Shown: in pieces, positions 35,477-44,439 of the stretch
Position numbering within the stretch: the first letter of the stretch is position 1
How the letters are laid out: each line of letters starts with the position of its first letter
DNA from: Arthrobacter sp. Soil762
Lineage (GTDB): Bacteria; Actinomycetota; Actinomycetes; Actinomycetales; Micrococcaceae
DNA length: 64,000 bases
Assembly: GCF_001428335.1 (NCBI RefSeq)
Contig: NZ_LMSG01000005.1
Location: 1-64,000 of the forward strand
Direction of reading: 5' to 3'
Made by a program: the position numbers and the translations under genes
The notes under the pieces: model-generated
Databases searched by the model: none
Seen by the model: only the letters and a program-made list of their open reading frames with translations
Told to the model about the DNA's origin: nothing

Positions 35477-36361
35477 CTAGCGTTCAGCGATTTCGGCTGC
35501 GGCTTCCAGGTAAGACAGGGCTCCACTGGAGGAAGGATCGTACGTCATGACGGTTTGCTGGTAGCTCGGAGCTTCAGAAATCCGCACGGAGCGGGGGACT
35601 ACAGCACCAAGGACCTGCTCGGGGAAGTGCAGGCGAACTTCGGCTGCCACCTGGGCCGCAAGGTTGGTCCGTCCGTCATACATCGTGAGGAGAATAGTGG
35701 AGACCACCAGATCCGCATTCAGGTGCTTCTGGATCATCTCAATGTTCTTGAGGAGCTGACTGAGTCCTTCCAGTGCGTAGTACTCACACTGGATAGGGAT
35801 CAGGACCTCACCGGCAGCACAGAAGGCATTAACCGTGAGCAACCCGAGACTGGGCGGGCAGTCAATGAAGATGTAATCGAGTCGTTCTTCGCCGTTCTTT
35901 GCCCGGGTCTTGGCATAGACATCGATCGCCCGGCGGAGCCGCTGTTCCCGGGCCACAAGCGAGACAAGCTCAATCTCCGCGCCGGCCAAGTGAATGGTGG
36001 CAGGAGCACAGATCAGGTTGCTGATGTCCGGGCAGGGGGCCACGACGTCCGCAAGAGGGAAATCGTTGATCAGGACGTCGTAGATGCTGTCCACATCGGC
36101 ATGGTGCTCGACGCCGAGGGCGGTGGAGGCGTTGCCCTGGGGATCGATGTCAATAACCAGGACGTTTAGGCCGGCTGCGGCCAGGGCAGCGGCGATGTTC
36201 ACGGTGGTGGTGGTCTTGCCCACCCCGCCCTTTTGGTTGGACACCGTGAAGATACGGGTCTTCTCCGGCTTGGGAAGTTTCCGGCCAACCAGCCGTTCGC
36301 GGCGCCGGGTCTCGTGCGCGAGTTCCCGGGCGATAGGACTGGAATCGTCCATGGTGTCCAT
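35477..36361 (-). CDS. parA: Chromosome partitioning ATPase ParA
   Basis: A 294-residue P-loop ATPase with deviant Walker A KGGVGKTTTTVN, VIDIDPQGNAS, and FIDCPPSLGLLTVNAF. It forms DNA-bound gradients that pull ParB-parS complexes apart. The ATG at 36361 is preferred because it gives the usual length and lies downstream of a parS; an in-frame ATG at 36418 or the open frame to 36550 would put that parS inside the coding region as SVSRET. The gene follows rsmG and precedes parB. Confidence 0.94.
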   Translation of the reverse strand: MDTMDDSSPIARELAHETRRRERLVGRKLPKPEKTRIFTVSNQKGGVGKTTTTVNIAAALAAAGLNVLVIDIDPQGNASTALGVEHHADVDSIYDVLINDFPLADVVAPCPDISNLICAPATIHLAGAEIELVSLVAREQRLRRAIDVYAKTRAKNGEERLDYIFIDCPPSLGLLTVNAFCAAGEVLIPIQCEYYALEGLSQLLKNIEMIQKHLNADLVVSTILLTMYDGRTNLAAQVAAEVRLHFPEQVLGAVVPRSVRISEAPSYQQTVMTYDPSSSGALSYLEAAAEIAER

Positions 36362-36385
36362 GACGTTGATCCTGCCACCCGTTGT

Positions 36386-36401
36386 TGTTTCACGTGAAAC
36401 A
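36386..36401. promoter_or_regulatory. parS: parS site just upstream of (or within) the parA 5' end
   Basis: Exact TGTTTCACGTGAAACA 25 bp before the preferred parA ATG. Depending on the true start it is either a promoter-proximal operator or part of the coding sequence. It would let ParB influence parAB expression. Confidence 0.93.
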
Positions 36402-36636
36402 GAGGCAAGAATTGCCATTTCCGCAACCGGATTAGGGTGACTTTCCCCTCGTCCGGGCGCTGAACCCATGCCCATGCCAGCAAATGATCGTGCTGACCCC
36501 AAAGACACAAACGGGGGTATCCGTTGTGTGGAGGCTTCGCTACTGGTCACTGGGACACACTCACTCTCGTTCGGCTTTTGCTGCCGTTGTCTAGCCTAAC
36601 CGCTTCGCCCTACAGACCAAGGCCACCGGGCCCGGA

Positions 36637-37287
36637 CTAGGAGATCTTTCGGGACTTGTTAACGACGATCCGTACCACCGTAGTGGGCTCCTCCAGGAGG
36701 TTTTCACCGACAGTCACAACAGAGGTCTGGACGCCCCCGAGTTTCCGGATGACCTTCGCTGCTTTTTCGATTTCCTCGCCTGCGCTGCGTCCCTTAATGG
36801 CCACAACCTCGCCCTTCCCGGCGAGCAGGGGGATGGTCAGGCCGGCGAGGTTGCTCAGCGCGGAAACAGCCCGGGCAGTCACAACATCAGCGTCCACCAT
36901 GCCGACGGCCAGTTCCGCGCGGGTCCGCATCACTGTGACGTTCGTCAGGCCCAGATCGTCCACCACTTCCTGAAGCCAGATCACCCGGCGTTCCAGCGGT
37001 TCGATCAGTGTCAGGTGAAGGTCCGGCCGCGCGATGGCGAGGCAGAGTCCGGGAAGACCGGCCCCGCTTCCGACGTCGGCAACATGGCTGCCGTGCGCGA
37101 TCTCGCTTTCGATGACGGCACAGTTAAGGACGTGCCGGCCCCACAACCGTGGGATCTCGCGCGGCCCGATCAGCCCGCGTTCCGTTCCGGACGTGGCCAG
37201 GTGCTCTACATAGCGTTTGGCCAGGTCCAGGCGGTCACCGAAAATCTTCTCGGCCGCCAGCAGTTCTGCTGCCGTGATGTCAACCAT
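36637..37287 (-). CDS. rsmG: 16S rRNA (guanine527-N7)-methyltransferase RsmG
   Basis: A 216-residue SAM-dependent methyltransferase that modifies G527 in 16S rRNA. The SAM site reads VADVGSGAGLPGLCLAIARP followed by LIEPLERRVIWLQEV, and TARAVSALSNLAGLTIPLL is family-typical. Loss in other bacteria gives low-level streptomycin resistance. It is encoded 20 bp after jag in the rpmH-parB cluster. Confidence 0.95.
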   Translation of the reverse strand: MVDITAAELLAAEKIFGDRLDLAKRYVEHLATSGTERGLIGPREIPRLWGRHVLNCAVIESEIAHGSHVADVGSGAGLPGLCLAIARPDLHLTLIEPLERRVIWLQEVVDDLGLTNVTVMRTRAELAVGMVDADVVTARAVSALSNLAGLTIPLLAGKGEVVAIKGRSAGEEIEKAAKVIRKLGGVQTSVVTVGENLLEEPTTVVRIVVNKSRKIS

Positions 37288-37307
37288 GATTAGCGGTTCA
37301 GCATTCT

Positions 37308-37874
37308 CTAGTCTGCGGATACAACGATGTGACGCCCGGCGCCTTCGCCCTCGGACTCGCTGACGAGGCCCAGGTCAGCGACGGCGTCGTGCACGATCTT
37401 GCGTTCGTAGGCACTCATCGGCTCCAGAGCCACGGCTTTGCCGGACTCCTTGACTGAAGCTACCGCCTCCTCCGCAATCTTCTGGAGGTGGCCCGCGCGC
37501 TGCTGACGGTAGCCGTTGATGTCCAGCACCAGGCGTGAGCGGTTCTCCGTTGCGGAGAGGACAGAAAGCCGGGTCAGTTCCTGAAGGGCTTCGAGGACTT
37601 CGCCGTCTTCGCCGACGAGGCTGTCGAGACCATCGGTTTCGTCCTCGGCAACGATGGAAATGTACGTGCGGCCGTTCCGGACTTCGATGTCAATGTCGCC
37701 GTCGATGTCAGCGATATCAAGGAGTTCCTCCAGGTAATCGGCAGCAACGTCGCCTTCCTCCTCGAGACGGCTGGCAGCGGATCCCTTAGGGGAAGCATCG
37801 GCGTCAGTCGCTGATTCGTCCTGATCGTCAATGATCTCGTCGGAAAGGGCGTGTTCGGTGCTTTCGGCTGACAT
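37308..37874 (-). CDS. jag: R3H domain protein Jag (KhpB)
   Basis: A 188-residue RNA-binding protein. An acidic N-terminal region (about 1-40) replaces the Jag-N domain found in Firmicutes. A KH domain follows (about 45-120, with LVGEDGEVLEALQELTRL) and an R3H domain at the C-terminus (SAYERKIVHDAV). Known partners are KhpA and YidC; it affects cell division and envelope gene expression in Gram-positives. Its ATG overlaps the yidC stop by one nucleotide (TAATG), so the two are coupled. Confidence 0.92.
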   Translation of the reverse strand: MSAESTEHALSDEIIDDQDESATDADASPKGSAASRLEEEGDVAADYLEELLDIADIDGDIDIEVRNGRTYISIVAEDETDGLDSLVGEDGEVLEALQELTRLSVLSATENRSRLVLDINGYRQQRAGHLQKIAEEAVASVKESGKAVALEPMSAYERKIVHDAVADLGLVSESEGEGAGRHIVVSAD

Positions 37875-38848
37875 TACTTTTTCTTCCTGTTCTTACGCTG
37901 GGGCTGGACGCGCTGTGCCTTGTGCTCGATGACCGCGGCTGCGGCCGCTGCCTCCGCTTCGGCGTCGGCCTTCTTCCCGCCCAGAATGGGCAGGGCCGGC
38001 AGGCCCTTGGCAGCCCTGCGCTCGGCGAGGGCCTTGGCGGCGGGGGATCCCGGCGTCGGCATGCGGCGGATGACAAAGAACTGCTGCGCCATCGTCCAAA
38101 GGTTGGTGGTGGTCCAGTAGATCAGGACGCCGATGGGGAAGTTGATGCCGCCCACACCGAAGACGACCGGCAGGATGTACAGCATCATCTTCTGCTGGCG
38201 CATGAACGGGCTGGCCATGGCCTCCTCGGACATATTCTTGGCCATGATCTGCTTCTGCGTGATGAACTGCGAGGCCGTCATGGCAAGGATCATCACGATC
38301 GAGAGGACATAAACAGCAACTACATTGCCTTCGGGGTTATGCAGCAGGGTTGCCGACAGCGGCGCTCCGAAGATGGTGGACTCATCGAACTGCACCACCT
38401 GTTCGTGGCTCATCGCGCCGATGCTCTTGCCTTGGTCACGGGCGGTACTGATGCCGGAAAGAACCTGGAACAGCGCAAAGAAGAACGGCATCTGGATCAG
38501 CATGGGCAAGCAGGCAGAGAACGGGTTGGTTCCGTGCTTCTTGTACATGGCCATCTGTTCCTGCGCCATGGCCTGGCGGGAGAGCTGGTCGGTCTTGCCC
38601 TTGTACTTGTCCTGCAGCTTCTTCAGATCCGGCTGCAGGAGCTGCATGCCGCGCTGCGCCTTGATCTGCTTGACGAACACCGGGATCAGCGCGGCCCGGA
38701 TCACCAGCACCAGGCCGATGATGGACAGCGTCCACGTCCAGCCGGAGGCCTCCGGCAGGCCGATGGAGCTCAGGCCCTCATGAAAGCCCACCATGATGAT
38801 GGACACAAGCCACTTGAACGGAAACATGATTGTTTCAAAGAAGTCCAT
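37874..38848 (-). CDS. yidC: Membrane protein insertase YidC
   Basis: A 324-residue YidC/Oxa1 insertase that folds proteins into the cytoplasmic membrane, alone or with SecYEG. It has the Gram-positive layout without the large periplasmic domain. Helices include the segment with VIRAALIPVFVKQIKAQRGMQ, whose Arg is the conserved hydrophilic-groove residue, and QMPFFFALFQVLS. The C-terminus is strongly basic (QRKNRKKK), as in ribosome-binding insertases. It follows yidD by 16 bp. Confidence 0.95.
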   Translation of the reverse strand: MDFFETIMFPFKWLVSIIMVGFHEGLSSIGLPEASGWTWTLSIIGLVLVIRAALIPVFVKQIKAQRGMQLLQPDLKKLQDKYKGKTDQLSRQAMAQEQMAMYKKHGTNPFSACLPMLIQMPFFFALFQVLSGISTARDQGKSIGAMSHEQVVQFDESTIFGAPLSATLLHNPEGNVVAVYVLSIVMILAMTASQFITQKQIMAKNMSEEAMASPFMRQQKMMLYILPVVFGVGGINFPIGVLIYWTTTNLWTMAQQFFVIRRMPTPGSPAAKALAERRAAKGLPALPILGGKKADAEAEAAAAAAVIEHKAQRVQPQRKNRKKK

Positions 38849-38864
38849 ACGATATCCCTATTCG

Positions 38865-39260
38865 TCAGGCCGCAAGGCGGCCTTCTCCATCAGTCTGAGC
38901 AGCCAGGTACTTGTCCGGGTTATTCAGCACAACAATTGTGGGGGTCCGGTTTTCGGGCCAGTGGCGGTGGCCGGCGGGGACATGGTCCACACCGCCGGCA
39001 TTCCACGGATGGCAGCGCACCAGGCGGCGGGCCGCAAGCCAGCTGCCCTTCACTGCCCCATGGACAGTGATCGCCTCAAGGGCGTACGCCGAGCAGGAAG
39101 GAAAAAAACGGCAGACCTGGCCATACAAGGGAGAAACCACCTTGCGGTAGGCCATCAGCAGCAGAATAAGAATGTTTCTGGGCAGGTTCCAGAGGAAGGT
39201 GCCCACGGCGGCAGCAACAGGATGAAGGTAGTGGACGACGGCGGCAGTTACCTTACGCAC
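38865..39260 (-). CDS. yidD: Membrane protein insertion efficiency factor YidD
   Basis: A 131-residue member of the YidD family, with an amphipathic N-terminal helix and the signature LPRNILILLLMAYRKVVSPL then CRFFPSCSAYALEAI and GSWLAARRLVRCHPW. It assists YidC-dependent insertion. The C-terminal 40 residues form a lineage-specific tail. Its start overlaps the end of rnpA by 8 nt. Confidence 0.94.
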   Translation of the reverse strand: MRKVTAAVVHYLHPVAAAVGTFLWNLPRNILILLLMAYRKVVSPLYGQVCRFFPSCSAYALEAITVHGAVKGSWLAARRLVRCHPWNAGGVDHVPAGHRHWPENRTPTIVVLNNPDKYLAAQTDGEGRLAA

Positions 39261-39663
39261 GCTGTGTCCCTTCCTGTGTTGTGCCGGTTGAACCGTTTAC
39301 AGCAGCCCGCGGAAGGCGGCTGCCCAACCGGCTCATGGTTGATTCCAGTGCGGCGTTGTAGTCCGCCAGCAGTTGATCCCAGCTGGCGGCAGCGGACGCA
39401 GGCAGCGCCCGGACCACTATGGCGAACCCGGTACCGTACTCGCGCAGCGAGGCAGCACCGGCTTCTCTCAGTCTCCTCTTAACGAGGTTCCTGACCACAG
39501 CGTTCCCGACACCTTTGGAAACGATGAACCCGATCCGGCTGGGTTCGTCGGCAGCAATAGCTGCCGCATATAACACTACGTTCCGGCGTCCATTGCGGAC
39601 ACCGGAACGTACAGTTGTTGAAAAATCGGTTGCAGTCCTCAAACGGTTACGGGTGGCCAGCAC
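39253..39663 (-). CDS. rnpA: Ribonuclease P protein component
   Basis: A 136-residue basic protein that binds RNase P RNA and helps process tRNA 5' ends. It opens MLATRNRLRTATDFSTTVR and contains the RNR motif region AVVRNLVKRRLREA. The position between rpmH and yidD is conserved in nearly all bacteria. The last 15 residues form a Gly/Thr-rich tail that overlaps yidD. Confidence 0.95.
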   Translation of the reverse strand: MLATRNRLRTATDFSTTVRSGVRNGRRNVVLYAAAIAADEPSRIGFIVSKGVGNAVVRNLVKRRLREAGAASLREYGTGFAIVVRALPASAAASWDQLLADYNAALESTMSRLGSRLPRAAVNGSTGTTQEGTQRA

Positions 39664-39704
39664 CTTAAACTCGCAAAGAAAAGTTAAACCGACGAGTCAG
39701 TTAT

Positions 39705-39842
39705 CTAGGCCGACAGTTCGGTGCGGCCCTTGCCACGACGGGCTGCCAGGATGGCACGGCCGGCACGGGTACGCATACGAAGGCGGAAGCCGTGCTTCTT
39801 GGCTCGACGGCGGTTATTCGGCTGAAAAGTCCGCTTGCTCAC
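39705..39842 (-). CDS. rpmH: 50S ribosomal protein L34
   Basis: A 45-residue, very basic protein beginning (GTG) [18 protein letters not shown] and ending [11 protein letters not shown], a clear L34. The start GTG is at 39840-39842 and the stop TAG at 39705-39707. It lies upstream of rnpA as the first gene of the minus-strand cluster, so its promoter must be in the DnaA-box region toward dnaA. Confidence 0.97.
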   Translation of the reverse strand: MSKRTFQPNNRRRAKKHGFRLRMRTRAGRAILAARRGKGRTELSA

Positions 39843-40311
39843 GTTAGTTACTCCAGTGGATCAAAGGTGCGCCCACCCGATCAGTAAAAGGGGAAGAACT
39901 GGCCGACGCTAAGTTTTGTATATGCACGCTTCCCCCGGCTGCTCCAACGCGGTGCGTCAGAGAGATTCAGAAGGGGCCAAAAAGCGTACACAAAGGACTT
40001 CACAACGTTAGGGCAAAATGCCTGCCAGAGTCAAACCGGGGTACCCCTGCATCCCTGTCCCCGGCTGTGGTTAACCTGGCCCCACAGCCTGTGGATGAAG
40101 TGGCTCACAAGGCCCGTTTTCGAACCACAACGGTGTAATTATCCACAAGCTACTTCCCAGCTATCTTCTGGCCTTTTGTTCCCCTAGAGTGGCTCAGTAG
40201 CCGATTATCCACGGACTGTGCATAACCCTGTGGATGAAGCTGAACCAGCATCCTGGTTCGGGACTTGGGGCTGCACGTAATGCAGGCACGCAAGTTTTGA
40301 GGAACTGATTG
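39843..40311. other. rpmH-dnaA intergenic region with DnaA boxes
   Basis: Divergent promoter region of 469 bp. DnaA-box-like 9-mers: tgtggttaa 40066, tgtggatga 40090, ttatccaca 40139 (perfect), ttatccacg 40205, tgtgcataa 40217 and tgtggatga 40229. They lie upstream of dnaA and likely mediate its autoregulation and/or form one arm of a bipartite origin. No gene is seen here. Confidence 0.75.
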
Positions 40312-41733
40312 ATGACAGTAGACGAAGCCAACCACGCCAATACTGTCGGAAGTTCCTGGCGTCGGGTTGTGAGCCTGCTCGAGCAGGACGACCGCGTATC
40401 TCCACGGCAGCGGGGCTTTGTCATCCTGGCCCAGGCCCAGGGCCTGATCGGATCCACCCTCCTGGTGGCCGTACCCAACGAACTGACCCGCGAAGTCCTT
40501 CAGACCCAGGTCAAGGACGCCCTGGATGACGCCCTGCATAACGTTTTCTCCGAGGACATCCGCTGCGCGATCGACGTGGACACCGATCTGGTGCCGCTCC
40601 ACACCGAGCCGGAACCCGTCGTCGAACCTTCCTACTCGCCGGACCAGCTGATCGAACAGAAGCCGCAGCCGATGCTGCCGAGCACTTCCCACGAGTTCGG
40701 CCGGCTGAACCCCAAGTACGTCTTCGATACCTTTGTGATCGGTTCGTCCAACCGCTTTGCCCATGCAGCTGCCGTGGCCGTGGCCGAAGCGCCCGCTAAG
40801 GCCTACAACCCGCTGTTCATCTACGGTGATTCCGGGCTGGGCAAGACCCACCTCCTGCACGCGATCGGCCACTATGCCCGCCGCCTGTACAGCGGAATCC
40901 GGGTCCGGTACGTGAACTCCGAAGAGTTCACCAACGACTTCATCAACTCCATCCGCGATGACGAAGGCGCCAGCTTCAAGACCACGTATCGCAACGTGGA
41001 CGTGCTGCTGATCGATGACATCCAGTTCCTGGCCGGCAAGGACCGGACGCTGGAGGAGTTCTTCCACACGTTCAACTCCCTACACAACAACAACAAACAG
41101 GTGGTCATCACCTCGGATCTGCCGCCCAAGCAGCTGGCAGGTTTCGAGGACCGGATGAAGTCCCGCTTCGAGTGGGGCCTCCTCACCGACATCCAGCCGC
41201 CCGAGCTAGAGACCCGCATCGCCATCCTGCGGAAGAAGGCCCTCAGCGAAGGCCTCTCCGCCCCGGACGATGCCCTGGAATACATTGCTTCCAAGATCTC
41301 CAGCAATATCCGCGAACTCGAAGGCGCACTGATCCGGGTGACGGCATTTGCCAGCCTGAACCGCCAGCCGGTCGATGTTGCGTTGGCTGAGATGGTCCTG
41401 AAGGACCTCATCACGGACGACGGCGCCCAGGAAATCACCTCGAGTCAGATCCTGATCCAGACGGCGGAGTACTTCAAGCTCACCATGGAGGAACTCTGCA
41501 GCAAGTCCCGGACCCGCACGCTGGTGACCGCCCGGCAGATCGCCATGTACCTCTGCCGCGAGCTCACGGACATGTCCCTGCCGAAGATCGGCCAGGAACT
41601 CGGCGGCCGCGACCACACCACGGTGATCCACGCAGACCGCAAAATCCGTGAGCTGATGGCTGAGCGTCGTGTGATCTACAACCAGGTCACCGAACTCACC
41701 AACAGGATCAAGCAGCAGCAGCGCAACTCCTGA
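40312..41733 (+). CDS. dnaA: Chromosomal replication initiator DnaA
   Basis: A 473-residue AAA+ initiator that melts oriC and loads helicase. Domain I is about 1-90; a short linker precedes the core [20 protein letters not shown]. Walker A is [15 protein letters not shown], Walker [12 protein letters not shown], and the DNA-binding domain IV carries the signature [15 protein letters not shown]. The ATG at 40312 follows a GAGGAA ribosome-binding site. Boxes on both sides of the gene suggest autoregulation. Confidence 0.97.
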   Translation: MTVDEANHANTVGSSWRRVVSLLEQDDRVSPRQRGFVILAQAQGLIGSTLLVAVPNELTREVLQTQVKDALDDALHNVFSEDIRCAIDVDTDLVPLHTEPEPVVEPSYSPDQLIEQKPQPMLPSTSHEFGRLNPKYVFDTFVIGSSNRFAHAAAVAVAEAPAKAYNPLFIYGDSGLGKTHLLHAIGHYARRLYSGIRVRYVNSEEFTNDFINSIRDDEGASFKTTYRNVDVLLIDDIQFLAGKDRTLEEFFHTFNSLHNNNKQVVITSDLPPKQLAGFEDRMKSRFEWGLLTDIQPPELETRIAILRKKALSEGLSAPDDALEYIASKISSNIRELEGALIRVTAFASLNRQPVDVALAEMVLKDLITDDGAQEITSSQILIQTAEYFKLTMEELCSKSRTRTLVTARQIAMYLCRELTDMSLPKIGQELGGRDHTTVIHADRKIRELMAERRVIYNQVTELTNRIKQQQRNS

Positions 41734-42030
41734 GCCGTCGCCTCTATACCTTATTAACAGGCGCATGTGGATAACCCTGTGGATACTTAAGGGGACAACC
41801 GGGCTTAATGGGCTTAAAACCCTTAAGCCGCCTGTGGATCAGCGAAAACCCAAAAGTTGTTATCCCCATCCACAGCCTGTTTAAAACCTGCGTCACCCAC
41901 AATCCATGAACAGGGCTTAACCGCTGGATCCTGCGGCCGAATCGAGTTATCCACAGTATCCACAGCAGTTATTAACACTACTAATCCCAAGAAATTGATT
42001 TCCCTCAAATAACAATCTCGATCCGCACCC
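41734..42030. other. oriC: Chromosomal origin oriC (dnaA-dnaN interval)
   Basis: DnaA boxes of both orientations: tgtggataa 41766 (perfect), tgtggatac 41778, tgtggatca 41833, ttatcccca 41860, ccatccaca 41866, ttatccaca 41947 (perfect) and gtatccaca 41956. They are followed by an AT-rich tract (about 41965-42018, with ttattaacactactaat and caaataacaatc) that fits a DNA-unwinding element. Position and content match oriC in other actinobacteria. The remaining bases to dnaN (42031-42261) hold no further clear box. Confidence 0.88.
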
Positions 42031-42261
42031 CGAACCGGCCCAGGCCCAAGGGCCTCCGGACCCCAGGCGTCCTGACCGGGGATGGGTTAATCAGCAGTCT
42101 TGCGGCTAAGCTGTCAGCAGCGCTCCCATCCTCGGGTTTCTTTGTGGTTCAGCACTCGATGAACCATGCAGGTTCCGTTGTTGGGGCGCCCCTACTTTTG
42201 GGCTCCCTGTGGGAGTTTCCGGTTCAGACAAGGCAGCAGCAATGAAAGGCGGCACCCTTCC

Positions 42262-43386
42262 GTGAAGTTCAGAGTCGAACGGGACGTCCTGGCAGAAGCC
42301 GTCACCTGGACAGCCCGGTCGTTGTCTCCGCGGCCGCCGGTTCCAGTGCTGTCGGGCCTGCTCCTGAAGGCTGAAGCCGGCACGGTCAGCCTCTCGAGCT
42401 TTGACTACGAGACCTCAGCCCGGCTGGAAATCCCCGCGGACATCACCGCTGAGGGAACCATCCTCGTTTCCGGACGCCTCCTCGCGGACATCTGCCGCAG
42501 CCTCCCTTCCGCACCGGTGCTAGTGGAGACCGACGGCAACAAAGTGACGCTGACCTGCCGACGCAGCAGCTTCCACCTGGCCACCATGCCCGAGGCCGAA
42601 TACCCGCCGCTGCCCGCGTTGCCCGCCATCAGCGGCACCGTGCCGGGTGACGCTTTTGCCCAGGCTGTGTCCCAGGTGATCATTGCGGCCAGCAAGGATG
42701 ACACGCTCCCCATCCTCACCGGCGTCCGGATGGAGATCGAGGACGATCTCATCACGCTTCTGGCTACCGACCGCTACCGTCTGGCCATGCGCGAAGTGCC
42801 GTGGAAGCCCACTACCCCGGGAATTTCCACCAGTGCGCTGGTCAAGGCAAAAACCCTGAATGAAGTGGCCAAGACCCTTGGCAACAGCGGCGACATCAAC
42901 CTCGCCCTTGCTGACGATGACAGCCGCCTGATCGGTTTCGAAAGCGGCGGCCGCACCACCACGTCGCTGCTCGTGGATGGCGATTACCCCAAGATCCGCT
43001 CGCTGTTCCCGGATTCCACCCCCATCCACGCAACGGTGCAGACGCAGGAACTTGTGGAAGCCGTCCGCCGGGTGTCGCTGGTGGCCGAACGCAACACTCC
43101 GGTACGCCTCGCCTTCACCGAAGGACTGCTGCACCTGGACGCCGGCACCGGCGAAGATGCCCAGGCCTCCGAAGAACTCGAAGCCCAGCTCTCTGGTGAC
43201 GACATCACCGTCGCCTTCAACCCGCACTACCTGGTGGAGGGCCTGAGCGTCATCGAAACGAAGTACGTCAGGTTCTCCTTCACCACCGCGCCGAAACCCG
43301 CGATGATCACGGCCCAGGCAGACGCCGACGGTGAGGACCAGGACGACTACCGTTACCTGGTCATGCCCGTCCGCCTTCCCAACTAG
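42262..43386 (+). CDS. dnaN: DNA polymerase III beta sliding clamp
   Basis: A 374-residue clamp with the standard three-domain repeat. It opens KFRVERDVLAEAVTWTARSL and ends YRYLVMPVRLPN, the conserved C-terminus. The GTG at 42262 gives the normal length; the upstream frame is intergenic. It tethers the replicative polymerase and is the first gene of the plus-strand dnaN-gnd-recF-dciA-gyrBA run. Confidence 0.96.
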   Translation: MKFRVERDVLAEAVTWTARSLSPRPPVPVLSGLLLKAEAGTVSLSSFDYETSARLEIPADITAEGTILVSGRLLADICRSLPSAPVLVETDGNKVTLTCRRSSFHLATMPEAEYPPLPALPAISGTVPGDAFAQAVSQVIIAASKDDTLPILTGVRMEIEDDLITLLATDRYRLAMREVPWKPTTPGISTSALVKAKTLNEVAKTLGNSGDINLALADDDSRLIGFESGGRTTTSLLVDGDYPKIRSLFPDSTPIHATVQTQELVEAVRRVSLVAERNTPVRLAFTEGLLHLDAGTGEDAQASEELEAQLSGDDITVAFNPHYLVEGLSVIETKYVRFSFTTAPKPAMITAQADADGEDQDDYRYLVMPVRLPN

Positions 43387-43416
43387 TCCCCACCGCCACC
43401 CTCGCCTCGCAAGCTC

Positions 43417-43490
43417 GGCCAGGGAACCCTGGCGGCGTGGGCCCAGACAGTCGGGTGTCATTCTGGGCCCCAAAACGACAACCGACACCC
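43417..43490 (+). terminator. Hairpin-rich spacer between dnaN and gnd
   Basis: The sequence gccaggg-aa-ccctggc (43418-43433) is a tight 7-bp hairpin. A second inverted repeat gggcccaga / tctgggccc (about 43440-43470) follows, with cgggtgtc / gacaccc pairs overlapping it. It may attenuate transcription between dnaN and gnd. Confidence 0.5.
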
Positions 43491-43509
43491 CGCGCAGAAA
43501 GAGACCCAC

Positions 43510-44394
43510 GTGCATATTGGACTGATCGGCCTTGGCAAGATGGGTTTCAACATGCGCGAACGCCTGCGCAAGGGCGGCATTGAGGTCACAGGCTTTGACC
43601 GCAACCCGGAGGTCACCGATGTTGCCTCCGTGAATGAGCTCCTTGCGGCCGTTCCGGCCCCGCGACTGATCTGGGTCATGGTTCCGTCAGGCGACATCAC
43701 CGATGCCGTCATCACCGAACTCGGGGACAAGCTCGACGCCGGCGACCTGGTGATCGACGGCGGCAACTCCCGCTTCACCGAGGACCAGAAACATGGTGCC
43801 GCTCTGGCTGAGAAGGGCATCCGTTTCGCCGACTGCGGCGTTTCCGGCGGAGTGTGGGGCCTCCAGAACGGGTACGGGCTCATGGCAGGCGGCGACGCTG
43901 CCGATATTGAGCGGGCCCTGCCGGTTTTTGATGTGCTCCGTCCCGAAGGGGAGCGGGCGGACAGCTTTGTCCACGTCGGCGGAATCGGTGCCGGACACTA
44001 CGCCAAGATGGTCCACAACGGCATCGAATACGGCCTGATGCAGGCGTACGCCGAAGGCTACGAACTGTTGGCCGCCAAGGACATTGTTGACGACCTTCCC
44101 GGTACGTTCCGCGCCTGGCAAAAAGGCACCGTGGTCCGGTCCTGGCTGTTGGACCTGATGGTCAAGGCACTGGACGAAGACCCGGGACTGGAATCCATCG
44201 ATGACTATGTCGAAGACTCGGGTGAGGGACGCTGGACCGTTGAGGAAGCTATCGCCAACGCTGTTCCGGCACCGGCCATTACGGCGGCTCTCTTCGCGCG
44301 ATTCTCCTCCCGCGAGGAGAATTCGCCCGCCATGAAGATGGTTTCCGCGCTGCGCCACCAGTTCGGCGGGCATGCCACCCGTCCCGCCAAGTAA
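43510..44394 (+). CDS. gnd: 6-phosphogluconate dehydrogenase, decarboxylating, short form
   Basis: A 294-residue enzyme of the pentose phosphate pathway that converts 6-phosphogluconate to ribulose 5-phosphate. The nucleotide motif is GLIGLGKMG near the N-terminus; substrate-binding stretches are VIDGGNSRFTED, GVSGGVWGL and YAKMVHNGIEYGLMQA. Its length is that of the approximately 300-residue forms, which are often NAD-dependent, rather than the 470-residue enterobacterial form. Start codon is GTG. Its place between dnaN and recF is common in actinobacteria. Confidence 0.93.
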   Translation: MHIGLIGLGKMGFNMRERLRKGGIEVTGFDRNPEVTDVASVNELLAAVPAPRLIWVMVPSGDITDAVITELGDKLDAGDLVIDGGNSRFTEDQKHGAALAEKGIRFADCGVSGGVWGLQNGYGLMAGGDAADIERALPVFDVLRPEGERADSFVHVGGIGAGHYAKMVHNGIEYGLMQAYAEGYELLAAKDIVDDLPGTFRAWQKGTVVRSWLLDLMVKALDEDPGLESIDDYVEDSGEGRWTVEEAIANAVPAPAITAALFARFSSREENSPAMKMVSALRHQFGGHATRPAK

Positions 44395-44439
44395 CCTCCA
44401 CCCCGGGACCCGCGGGTTCCGAGAATTGTCGAACACCGC

